From JAZTZP01 sp045637525 (GTDB lineage: Bacteria; Bacillota; Clostridia; UBA1381): a stretch of DNA of 21,618 bases. A program made the translations under genes and the position numbers. The notes under the pieces were generated by a model. That model had not been told where the DNA came from, searched no databases, and saw only the letters and a program-made list of their open reading frames with translations. The stretch is from positions 1 through 21,618 of the forward strand of contig JAZTZP010000140.1 of assembly GCA_045637525.1 (NCBI GenBank), given 5' to 3'. Shown piece after piece: positions 6,682 to 15,003 of this stretch; the stretch's first letter is position 1, and the number at the start of each line of letters is the position of its first letter.

Positions 6682-6706
6682 GGGAGTGCGAAAGCACTCC
6701 CGTTTA
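6682..6706 (+). terminator. Hairpin between the regulator gene and ctpA
   Basis: GGGAGTGC (6682-6689) and GCACTCCC (6694-6701) form a perfect stem with a GAAA tetraloop, followed by GTTTAAGTTT. The T-run is interrupted, so this may be a partial terminator that lets some transcription into the ctpA group. No promoter is evident between it and ctpA. Confidence 0.6.
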
Positions 6707-6724
6707 AGTTTATTTCCGGATGTT

Positions 6725-6733
6725 AAGGAGAGG
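6725..6733 (+). promoter_or_regulatory. Ribosome site that sets the ctpA start at TTG
   Basis: AAGGAGAGG is followed 7 nt later by TTG at 6741, which is in frame with an ATG at 6720. The ribosome site lies inside the longer version, and the ATG at 6720 has none upstream, so TTG is the likely start. Confidence 0.75.
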
Positions 6734-6740
6734 AAAAGTA

Positions 6741-7988
6741 TTGGAAAATTTTAATAATTTCAGGGATAACACTTATGTGGCAGAAAAAAACAGAAGAACG
6801 AGTGCGGCTGTTTTTGGTGCAATCATTGGTATAATAACAGGCGTAATTATTACTGTGATAGCTGTGATAGTGCTGTTTTTTTTAAATGACTTTGGAATTT
6901 ATTCAAAGCTGAACGCGGTTAAGTCTGTGCTTGATACTTACTATCTTCGCGATTATGATGAAAAAAAGTTTGAGGATATGGCGGCTGCGGCTGCGGTGAT
7001 GTCGGTTGAAGATCCGTATACGGTGTATTATACCAAAGAGGAGTTTTCAGATTTACTGGACAACTCAAACGGTGATTTTGTAGGAATCGGTGCGACCGTT
7101 TCGGTGACTGAAAATAACGAGATAATAATTTTAGAGCCGATGCCCGGGAGTCCGGCAGAAAAGGCCGGTCTGGTTGCGGGGGATTTAATTTTAAAAATTG
7201 AAGGTGTTGAATATACCGGACAGCAGTTAAACGATGCGATAAGAGTGATGCGAGGTATAGATACCGGTAAAGCCGAGGGAGTAGAGCTTAGCGTAACAAT
7301 AAAGCGTGGAGTGGAAATTTTTGATGTGACTCTTACAAGGGAAAGAATTCATACTGATTCGGTATCTTATAAGATGTTATCTGACCGTATAGGATATGTG
7401 AAGATAGATGCATTTAATACAAAAACAGGATCTGAAAAGGATACGTATGAGGAGTTTTGTGAGGCTGTGACAAGCCTTAAAGCGGATGGTGCGGATAAGC
7501 TGATATTTGATGTAAGAGATAACGGCGGCGGTGATGCGGATGTTGTTTCAAAAATTTTGGACTATCTTTTACCGGAAGGGCTTATAATGTATACTGAGGA
7601 TAAATTTGGCACGCGTGATGAAATAAAATCTGACGCTTCCGAGCTCGATATGAAGATGGCGGTAATAACAAACGAAAGAAGTGCAAGCGCCGCAGAGCTT
7701 TTTACGGGAGCTTTGAAGGATTACAAAAAAGCAGTCATTGTTGGTAAAAAGACTTTTGGAAAGGGCGTTGTACAGACTGTGATACCGTTTATTGACGGTT
7801 CGGGGATAAAGGTAACAACATCAAGCTACTTTACTCCGGGCGGAACTTGTGTTCAGGATGTAGGAATAACACCGGATATTGAAGTTGATTTAGCTGAAGA
7901 ATATAAGAACACTGCTGTTACAAAGCTGGAGTTTGAACAGGACGCTCAGCTTAAAAAGGCGGTTGAGGCACTTATAAAGTCTGAATAA
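6741..7988 (+). CDS. S41-family C-terminal processing protease (CtpA/CtpB type)
   Basis: A membrane-anchored serine protease that cleaves exported proteins near their C-termini. The likely start is TTG; residue numbers here count from the in-frame ATG at 6720, so subtract 7. A short cytoplasmic tail precedes one membrane segment (about 29-56). A PDZ domain covers about 118-205, with GSPAEKAGLVAGDLILKIEG. The S41 core follows, with S323 in NERSASAAE and K348 in FGKG. The Ser-Lys spacing of 25 matches that in Prc and D1 protease. Q352 sits in VVQ as usual. The C-terminal part PGGTCVQDVGITPDIEV is typical. At about 415 residues it is a normal length, but it lacks the extra C-terminal peptidoglycan-binding domain of some homologs. 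It heads the group ctpA-fbp-activase-rnmV, with gaps of 25 and 17 nt and then an overlap, so co-transcription is likely. Confidence 0.92.
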   Translation: MENFNNFRDNTYVAEKNRRTSAAVFGAIIGIITGVIITVIAVIVLFFLNDFGIYSKLNAVKSVLDTYYLRDYDEKKFEDMAAAAAVMSVEDPYTVYYTKEEFSDLLDNSNGDFVGIGATVSVTENNEIIILEPMPGSPAEKAGLVAGDLILKIEGVEYTGQQLNDAIRVMRGIDTGKAEGVELSVTIKRGVEIFDVTLTRERIHTDSVSYKMLSDRIGYVKIDAFNTKTGSEKDTYEEFCEAVTSLKADGADKLIFDVRDNGGGDADVVSKILDYLLPEGLIMYTEDKFGTRDEIKSDASELDMKMAVITNERSASAAELFTGALKDYKKAVIVGKKTFGKGVVQTVIPFIDGSGIKVTTSSYFTPGGTCVQDVGITPDIEVDLAEEYKNTAVTKLEFEQDAQLKKAVEALIKSE

Positions 7989-8013
7989 GTGAGAGGAGAC
8001 GTGAAAAGTAGAA

Positions 8014-9942
8014 ATGGTAGATATACATTATTTAAAGCTTTTATCGAGACAGTACCCGACCTGTGAAGCGGCGGCGGCTGAGATTATGCGGTTGTATTCG
8101 TCACTCCATATGCCGAAGGGGACGGAATACTTTTTCAGCGATCTTCATGGAGAGTATGACGCTTTTATACATCAGTTAAAAAGTGTATCGGGAGTTATAA
8201 AGTCTAAGATTGATGAGCTGTTTTCCTGCAGTCTTTCGGAGGATGACCGTAAAAAGCTTGCAAGCTTAATATACTATCCCGAACGTGAAATATCGAAACA
8301 GGTAGATGCTGACGGGTTTGAAGAATGGGTGAAGCTTACAATTTCAAGACTTACACGGATTTGTATTTGTGTATCTGAAAAATGTACCAGAGCCCAGATA
8401 CGCCGGAAAGCTCCGAAGGATTTTTCTGAAATAACAGATGAATTGATACACGCTTCGGAGACGGGAAAGGATAAGTATTTTACGGCGATAGTTGAATCTG
8501 TTATACACACCGGTATGAGCCGTGAGTTTATTACGGGGTTATGCCAGATGATACGTGATATTGCAATTGACCGTCTGCATATATTAGGCGATATATTTGA
8601 CAGAGGCCCTCATGCGGAGCTCATTATGAAGGAGCTCATGCAGTTTCATGACCTTGATATTCAATGGGGTAACCATGATATTGCATGGATAGGAGCGGCT
8701 TGCGGAAACCTTGCTTGTACGGCGAGCGTTTTGCGTATAGGTATCAGCTACAATAATTTCGATTTGCTTGAATACGGATACGGGATAAATCTGCGTCCGT
8801 TATCCATGTTTGCGGAAAAAATATATCATAATGATGAATGCGAATATTTTATGCCGCACATTCTTGATGAGAATAAATATGACAGAGTGCCGCCGGCATT
8901 AGCTGCAAAGATGCACAAGGCGATTGCTGTAATTCAGTTTAAGCTTGAAGGACAGCTTTACGAGGAGCATCCTGAATATAATATGGCGGACAGAATGCTT
9001 CTTAAAAATATAGATTTTGAAAAGGGGACTGTGGCTGTTGACGGAACGGTGTATAAGCTCAGAGATACGAATTTACCTACGGTAAATCCTCAAAATCCTC
9101 TCGAACTTACAGCTGAGGAGGAAGAGCTCATATATGTACTCAGTACATCCTTTATTAAAAGCAGCCGGCTTCAGAAGCATATACGTTTCTTGTTCGAAAA
9201 AGGCGGTATGTATAAGTCTGTAAACGGAAATTTATTGTTTCACGGATGTATACCGATGACTGAAAGCGGAGAATTTGACGTAATAGAGCTTGACAATGAA
9301 AAGCTTTGCGGAAAAAGCTATCTCGACTATATACAACAAAAGGTTATTAATGCTTTCTTTTCTTCACATGACCCTAAGAAACGAAACGCTGACAGGGATT
9401 TTCTCTGGTATTTATGGTGCGGAGCTAAGTCGCCTTTGTTCGGCAAAAGCAAGTCAGGGGCTTTTGAAGGATATTTTATAGAGGATAGTGAAGCAAAGCG
9501 TGAGTTTATGAATCCTTATTACAGATTGGTAGAGGATAAAAATATATGCTGTAAAATATTAACCGAATTCGGACTTGATCCGGAAAACTCGCATATAATA
9601 AACGGACATCTTCCCGTAAAGCAAGGGGATAATCCGGTGAAGGGTGACGGAAGTCTTTTTATGATAGACGGCGGAATTTCAAAAGCGTATCAGAAGAAGA
9701 CAGGCATAAGCGGATATACGTTTATATTCAGTTCAAAATACCTTGCGCTTGTAAAACACAGTCCGTTGGAATTGACTGATTCGGATGAATCGCCGGAGAT
9801 ACAGATAACGAAGTATGTTAAAAACAGGCTTTATGCGAAGGATACGGAAATGGGAAAAGAGACACAACAGCGTATTGAAGAGCTGTATGCACTTTTAAAT
9901 GCGTTCAGAAGCGGTATATTGAAAGAGGAGAATAACGAATAA
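8014..9942 (+). CDS. Fructose-1,6-bisphosphatase, class III (Firmicutes type)
   Basis: It hydrolyses fructose 1,6-bisphosphate to fructose 6-phosphate, the committed step of gluconeogenesis, in the cytoplasm. The 642 residues match the unusually long class III enzymes. Metallophosphoesterase motifs are visible: FSDLHGEYDA (41-50), LGDIFDRGPH (191-200) and WGNHDIAW (218-225). The C-terminal region keeps NGHLPVKQGDNPVKGDG and FMIDGGISKAYQ, also typical of the class. No CcpN or other operator can be seen. GAGAGGAG lies about 15 nt before the ATG, rather far, and no better in-frame start exists. It sits between a protease and an activase-like protein, and the metabolic link to both is unclear. 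Function is assigned with high confidence. Confidence 0.95.
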   Translation: MVDIHYLKLLSRQYPTCEAAAAEIMRLYSSLHMPKGTEYFFSDLHGEYDAFIHQLKSVSGVIKSKIDELFSCSLSEDDRKKLASLIYYPEREISKQVDADGFEEWVKLTISRLTRICICVSEKCTRAQIRRKAPKDFSEITDELIHASETGKDKYFTAIVESVIHTGMSREFITGLCQMIRDIAIDRLHILGDIFDRGPHAELIMKELMQFHDLDIQWGNHDIAWIGAACGNLACTASVLRIGISYNNFDLLEYGYGINLRPLSMFAEKIYHNDECEYFMPHILDENKYDRVPPALAAKMHKAIAVIQFKLEGQLYEEHPEYNMADRMLLKNIDFEKGTVAVDGTVYKLRDTNLPTVNPQNPLELTAEEEELIYVLSTSFIKSSRLQKHIRFLFEKGGMYKSVNGNLLFHGCIPMTESGEFDVIELDNEKLCGKSYLDYIQQKVINAFFSSHDPKKRNADRDFLWYLWCGAKSPLFGKSKSGAFEGYFIEDSEAKREFMNPYYRLVEDKNICCKILTEFGLDPENSHIINGHLPVKQGDNPVKGDGSLFMIDGGISKAYQKKTGISGYTFIFSSKYLALVKHSPLELTDSDESPEIQITKYVKNRLYAKDTEMGKETQQRIEELYALLNAFRSGILKEENNE

Positions 9943-9959
9943 GGAAAGGTGTTAATCAT

Positions 9960-12900
9960 ATGCTACATATGGGAATAGATATTGGCTCTACAACAGTTAA
10001 GGTTGTTGTGAGTGATGATGACAAAAAAGTGATTTTTTCTGAATACAAAAGACATTTTTCTGATATAAAAACAGCTGTCTGTGAGTTGTTGGAAGGCGCT
10101 CGTGAGATTATTAAAGACAGCAGTATAACAGCAGTTATTACCGGCTCGGGCGGATTGATGCTTGCAAAGAAAATCGGTGCGGATTTCGTTCAGGAAGTGG
10201 TTGCTACAAAAACAGCGGTTGAAACCTTTTTGCCCCAAACGGATGTAGTAATAGAGCTTGGCGGTGAGGATGCAAAAATTTTATATCTCACCGGCGGAAC
10301 AGAACAGAGAATGAACGGAACCTGTGCCGGCGGAACCGGATCTTTTATAGATCAGATGGCCATACTTTTAAAGACAGATGCAACGGGGCTTAATACTTTG
10401 GCTGCTGATAAAAAGGTGATATACCCGATTGCGGCAAGATGCGGTGTTTTTGCTAAATCTGATGTTCAGCCTCTTATAAATGAAGGCGCTTCAAAGGCGG
10501 ATGTTGCCGCATCGGTATTAGGCGCGGTGGTAACACAGACAATAAGCGGTCTTGCTCAGGGACGACGGATAAAGGGGAATATAGTATTTTTAGGCGGACC
10601 TCTTCATTTTCTTTCAGAGCTGAGAGCTCAGTTTGAGGAGCGGCTTAAGGAGGATGCAAAATCGTTTTCTTTGCCTGAAAATGCACAGGTGTTTGTTGCG
10701 CTCGGCGCATCGCTTACACGAAGCACAAAGCAGTTTACCGTGAAAGAGCTTACAGACAGTATAAGAAATTCTGATGATAATGAGTTTGAAATAACAAGAA
10801 TGGAGCCTCTTTTTGAAAATGAGGCAGAATATGAGGAGTTTAAGGCACGCCATGCAAAGGCGACTGCTCAGAAATATCCTGTTGAAAAAGCGGTGGGGGA
10901 GCTTTTTCTCGGTTTTGACGTGGGCTCAACTACGATAAAAGCTGTTGTTTGTGATAAGAGCGGCAAAATACTGTATACATATTATAATAAAAATAACGGA
11001 AATCCGCTTAAATACGGAATTAAAATATTAAGAGACATATATTCAAAGCTGCCTGAGAATGCGTTTATTGCAAACGCTTGTGCGACGGGATACGGAGAAG
11101 AACTTTTAAAGGCAGGATTTAAGATACCGGAGGGCGAAATAGAAACTATTGCACACTATAAGGCGGCAGAGTTTTTCAGTCCGGGCGTTGATTTTATAAT
11201 AGATATTGGCGGTCAGGATATGAAATGCATGAAGATAAAGGACGGTGCTATTGACAGCATAATGCTCAATGAGGCTTGTTCGTCGGGATGCGGCTCTTTT
11301 ATGCAGACTTTTGCGGAGTCGCTCGGAATGGATACAAGGTCTTTTGCAACAGAAGCACTTATGGCGAAAAATCCTGTGGATTTGGGTACAAGATGTACTG
11401 TTTTTATGAATTCACGTGTGAAACAGGCTCAGAAGGAAGGAGCGTCGGTTGGAGATATAAGTGCCGGACTGTCTTATTCTGTTGTGAGAAATGCACTTTA
11501 TAAGGTTATAAAGCTTCGTGATACATCGCTAATGGGCGAAAAGATTGTAGTTCAGGGCGGAACGTTTTTAAATGACGCAATTTTAAAGGCTTTTGAAAAT
11601 GTTTGTCAGAAGCAGGTGATACGCCCTGACATTGCAGGACTTATGGGGGCATTCGGAGCCGCACTTATTGCAAGAGAGCGGTATACCGGTGAGCAATGTC
11701 CGATACTTAAGAGTGACGAGCTTGATTCTTTTGAAAGTGAAAATACAATAACACATTGCAGAGGCTGTAGTAATAAATGCCGTCTTACTGTAACGACGTT
11801 TGGTGACGGAAATAAGTTTATTTCCGGAAACAGATGCGAAAAAGGTGCAGGTCAGACAAAGGTGAAAGAACAGCTTCCTAATTTATATGATTATAAATAC
11901 AACCGTATATTTGATTATGAGCCGCTGAGCGTGGTTGAAGCAAAGAGGGGGACGATAGGTATACCGAGAGTTCTGAATATGTATGAGAATTATCCTTTGT
12001 GGTTCAGATTTTTTACGGAACTCGGATTCAGGGTGGAGCTGTCGGCGAGAAGTACTCATAAAATATATGAAAAGGGCATAGATTCAATTCCTTCTGAAAG
12101 TGCTTGTTATCCTGCTAAAATTACTCACGGGCATATTAAGGATCTGATAGAGCGTGAAGTGCTTAATATTTTCTATCCTTGTGTTCCGTATGAGCAATGG
12201 GAGTATAAGGAGTCGGGAAATCATTTTAATTGTCCGATAGTAACTTCATATCCTGAGGTTATAAAAAACAACATGGATGAGCTTCGCGGGATTAAGTTTA
12301 TGTATCCCTTTATAAATCTTGATGATGAGAAATCGTTTGTTTGTCAGATGCATAATGAACTAAAAGAGTTTGGGGTTACATATGATGAAATTGCAGTGGC
12401 GACAAAAGCGGCTTTTTCAGAACGTGAAAGGGTTAAAGCTGATATAAGACAAAAGGGCGAAGAAACTATAAAATGGCTTCGTGAAAACAATAAAAAAGGT
12501 ATTGTTCTTGCCGGAAGACCGTATCACATTGATCCTGAGATAAATCACGGAATACCTGATATGATAGTATCACAGGGGTTTGCGGTGCTTACGGAGGATA
12601 GTGTGGCACACCTTGGAAATATGGAGCGTGATATACGTGTAGTAGACCAGTGGGCATATCATACAAGACTTTATGAATCGGCAGTTACCGTAATAAATAA
12701 CGATTGTCTTGAAATGATTCAGTTAAACTCTTTCGGGTGCGGACTTGATGCTGTGACAACTGATCAGGTGATGGAAATAATACAGGCAAAAGGAAAGATA
12801 TATACAACATTAAAGATTGATGAGGTTTCAAGCTTAGGTACTGCAAGAATACGTGTCCGTTCGCTGAAGGCGGCTGTAAGGCAACGTCAGATAAATGATT

Positions 12901-14216
12901 TTAAGCTTAAGGATAAGGCTGATTATACTATAAAGCGAAAGCTGTTTACAAAAGAGGAACGGAAAAATCATACACTTATTTTTCCGCAGATGTGTCCTGT
13001 GCATTTTAAGATGTTTGAGGCTGTGCTTCGTGCAAACGGGTATAATGCACTACTTCTTGAAAAGGCTTCGGCACAGGATATAGAGGCAGGTCTTAAAAGT
13101 GTAAACAATGATGCGTGCTATCCGTCTATTATAGTGACGGGACAGATAATAAATGCATTTGATACAGGAGTCGCAGACCCGAAGAATACATCTGTAATGA
13201 TATCACAGACCGGCGGAGGGTGCAGGGCAACAAACTACATAGCATTTATAAGAAAAGCATTGAAAGAAGCAGGCTATCAGGATGTGCCCGTAGTTTCTTT
13301 GAATATTTCGGGGCTTGAGGGGAATCCGGGATTTAAATTGACTCCGGCTTTGCTGCATTCGCTGATAAAAGCGTGCGTTATCGGGGATATGCTCCTTGCT
13401 GTTTCGCTGAGAGTGAGACCTTATGAGGTAAATAAGGGTGAGACGGACAGTCTTTCTGATAAATGGATAAAACGTATTTGCAAAATGATTGAGGCGGGTA
13501 AAGGAATAAAGCTTAATGCTTCAATAAGGAAAATTGCTGAAGATTTTGACAATATACCTGTAAGCGGAGAAAGAAAACCATGCGTAGGCGTAGTTGGTGA
13601 AATACTTGTAAAATTCCAGCCGGATGCGAATAATAACGTTGTAGGCGTGATTGAAGCCGAAGGCGGAGAGGCGGTAGTACCCGGACTTACAGACTTTATG
13701 ATGTATTGTCTTTATAATACCAATTTCAGACATGAGCATTTAGGAGCAAAGGTGAGCGTTAAACGTGTTGCGAATATGGGGATATGGCTTGTAGAAAGGT
13801 ACAGAGACTGCATGAGAAAAACGCTTCTTAATAATCCTAAATTTGCAGAACGTGCTCCGACAAAGATTTCATGCATTGCAAAGGGGGCTGAGAAAATTCT
13901 TCAGCTTGGTCATTGTACCGGAGAGGGTTGGTTCTTAACGGGAGAAATGATAGAGCTGATAGAGCATAATGTGCCGAACATTGTATGCGTTCAGCCGTTT
14001 GCGTGTCTTCCTAACCACGTAACCGGCAAGGGAATGATAAAGAAAATACGTCGCGAGTTCCCGGAGGCGAACATTACAGCGGTGGATTATGATCCCGGTA
14101 CGAGTGAAGTAAATCAGCTTAATCGTATAAAACTGATGATGGCTATAGCTTTTGAGAATGCGGAGAAAAAACAAAAAAGACAGGCAACTGAGAAAAAGGA
14201 ACCGGAATATGTATAA
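9960..14216 (+). CDS. Giant 2-hydroxyacyl-CoA dehydratase activase-like ATPase (BadF/HgdC family, DUF2229)
   Basis: At 1418 residues this fuses several modules. Two ASKHA ATPase domains of the BadF/BcrA/HgdC family occupy about 3-255 (GIDIGSTTVKVVV) and 316-572 (GFDVGSTTIKAVV). A four-cysteine element follows (C600, C603, C607, C626), then a DUF2229 / dehydratase-like region (about 665-1330) with further conserved-looking cysteines in SESACYPAK (716), FYPCVPYE (741) and FNCPIV (758), and later NSFGCGLDA, NNDACYPS and TGGGCRATN. Known two-component activators use ATP to drive an electron to a partner Fe-S dehydratase. Each ATPase half here keeps a Cys pair 39 apart (C122/C161 and C440/C479). 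The substrate is unknown: such giant forms are common in Clostridia but uncharacterised, and no separate dehydratase genes are adjacent. AAGGAAAGGTG, about 7 nt before 9960, supports the start. It overlaps rnmV at its 3' end. Confidence 0.9.
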   Translation: MLHMGIDIGSTTVKVVVSDDDKKVIFSEYKRHFSDIKTAVCELLEGAREIIKDSSITAVITGSGGLMLAKKIGADFVQEVVATKTAVETFLPQTDVVIELGGEDAKILYLTGGTEQRMNGTCAGGTGSFIDQMAILLKTDATGLNTLAADKKVIYPIAARCGVFAKSDVQPLINEGASKADVAASVLGAVVTQTISGLAQGRRIKGNIVFLGGPLHFLSELRAQFEERLKEDAKSFSLPENAQVFVALGASLTRSTKQFTVKELTDSIRNSDDNEFEITRMEPLFENEAEYEEFKARHAKATAQKYPVEKAVGELFLGFDVGSTTIKAVVCDKSGKILYTYYNKNNGNPLKYGIKILRDIYSKLPENAFIANACATGYGEELLKAGFKIPEGEIETIAHYKAAEFFSPGVDFIIDIGGQDMKCMKIKDGAIDSIMLNEACSSGCGSFMQTFAESLGMDTRSFATEALMAKNPVDLGTRCTVFMNSRVKQAQKEGASVGDISAGLSYSVVRNALYKVIKLRDTSLMGEKIVVQGGTFLNDAILKAFENVCQKQVIRPDIAGLMGAFGAALIARERYTGEQCPILKSDELDSFESENTITHCRGCSNKCRLTVTTFGDGNKFISGNRCEKGAGQTKVKEQLPNLYDYKYNRIFDYEPLSVVEAKRGTIGIPRVLNMYENYPLWFRFFTELGFRVELSARSTHKIYEKGIDSIPSESACYPAKITHGHIKDLIEREVLNIFYPCVPYEQWEYKESGNHFNCPIVTSYPEVIKNNMDELRGIKFMYPFINLDDEKSFVCQMHNELKEFGVTYDEIAVATKAAFSERERVKADIRQKGEETIKWLRENNKKGIVLAGRPYHIDPEINHGIPDMIVSQGFAVLTEDSVAHLGNMERDIRVVDQWAYHTRLYESAVTVINNDCLEMIQLNSFGCGLDAVTTDQVMEIIQAKGKIYTTLKIDEVSSLGTARIRVRSLKAAVRQRQINDFKLKDKADYTIKRKLFTKEERKNHTLIFPQMCPVHFKMFEAVLRANGYNALLLEKASAQDIEAGLKSVNNDACYPSIIVTGQIINAFDTGVADPKNTSVMISQTGGGCRATNYIAFIRKALKEAGYQDVPVVSLNISGLEGNPGFKLTPALLHSLIKACVIGDMLLAVSLRVRPYEVNKGETDSLSDKWIKRICKMIEAGKGIKLNASIRKIAEDFDNIPVSGERKPCVGVVGEILVKFQPDANNNVVGVIEAEGGEAVVPGLTDFMMYCLYNTNFRHEHLGAKVSVKRVANMGIWLVERYRDCMRKTLLNNPKFAERAPTKISCIAKGAEKILQLGHCTGEGWFLTGEMIELIEHNVPNIVCVQPFACLPNHVTGKGMIKKIRREFPEANITAVDYDPGTSEVNQLNRIKLMMAIAFENAEKKQKRQATEKKEPEYV

Positions 14217-14814
14217 AATAAAGGAAACTGTGATAGTTGAGGGGACTTATGACAAAATAAAGCTGTCGGGTTTTTTAGATGGTGTAATACTTGCAACGGG
14301 CGGTTTTTCGGTTATGAAGGATAAGAAAAAGTGTGAAACGATAAAAACACTTGCCGAAAAGACGGGGATTGTAATTCTTACCGATTCCGACAGCGCAGGC
14401 TTTAAAATAAGAAATTTTGTGAAGCAATTAGCTCCCGGATGCAGTATAAAAAATGCGTATATTCCGGAGGTTTTCGGGAAAGAGAAACGGAAACGTCAAC
14501 CGGGAAAAGAAGGGCTTATCGGTGTGGAAGGCATATCTGAAGAAATACTCATTGATGCACTTCGCAAAAGCGGATGTGAAATAGACGGTGACTGCTCCGT
14601 TAAGACAAAGAGCCGCGCGGTTACAAAAGCCGATCTGTATGCTCTGGGGCTGAGCGGAGGCGAGAACAGTGCGCAAAAACGCAGACAGCTTACCGATGCA
14701 CTGGGATTACCGTCTAAGATATCGGCAAATATGCTTCTTGATGTAATAAACAGGCTGCTCAGTTTTTCGGAGCTTGAAGCCTTAATTACAGAGCTTTCAG
14801 AACAAAAAAACTGA
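14209..14814 (+). CDS. Ribonuclease M5 (5S rRNA maturation)
   Basis: A Toprim-domain endonuclease that trims precursor 5S rRNA, normally together with ribosomal protein L18. The 201 residues compare with about 186 in Bacillus subtilis. The Toprim domain occupies roughly 5-90: VIVEGTYDKIKL gives the catalytic Glu (E11) and LTDSDSAGFKIR gives the DxD pair (D59, D61). The C-terminal half has GIGVEG-like (here IGVEGIS) and LGLSGG segments matching the DUF4093 part. The ATG at 14209 overlaps the upstream stop (ATGTATAA) and has AAAGGA at 14195-14200. A longer in-frame version from 14152 would add 19 basic residues inside the upstream gene and has no ribosome site. In many Firmicutes this gene sits near rsmA and tatD, so its position behind the activase gene is unusual. 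Translational coupling is likely. Confidence 0.88.
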   Translation: MYKIKETVIVEGTYDKIKLSGFLDGVILATGGFSVMKDKKKCETIKTLAEKTGIVILTDSDSAGFKIRNFVKQLAPGCSIKNAYIPEVFGKEKRKRQPGKEGLIGVEGISEEILIDALRKSGCEIDGDCSVKTKSRAVTKADLYALGLSGGENSAQKRRQLTDALGLPSKISANMLLDVINRLLSFSELEALITELSEQKN

Positions 14815-14863
14815 TATAAGGTCGTATTATGCGATAAATTGTGTAAAAAATTTTTGTATGCTA

Positions 14864-14892
14864 TTGAAATTAAAGTAAATATATGGTATAAT
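14864..14892 (+). promoter_or_regulatory. Promoter of murA-ftsQ
   Basis: TTGAAA (14864-14869) and TATAAT (14887-14892) are 17 nt apart. Transcription would start near 14899, about 105 nt before murA. No clear terminator precedes it after rnmV, so read-through from upstream is possible. Confidence 0.72.
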
Positions 14893-15003
14893 ATCGGTGT
14901 ATGCATAGTTTGAAGCATTTTACTGTAACACAAATCTGTTTTGGCACATACTATACAACAGTATTAGTAAAAGCTTAATGAAACAGACAGGGGTGTTGTA
15001 AAA

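Noticed and set aside
14152..14208. Extended N-terminus for RNase M5
   Set aside because: It lies inside the activase gene and has no ribosome site; the ATG at 14209 has a good one and gives the usual family start.
14496..14933. A 145-codon minus-strand ORF over rnmV
   Set aside because: It is antisense to a clear RNase M5 gene, has no recognisable domain and covers the murA promoter.
14901..14978. A 25-codon ORF between the murA promoter and murA
   Set aside because: It begins almost at the expected transcription start with no ribosome site.
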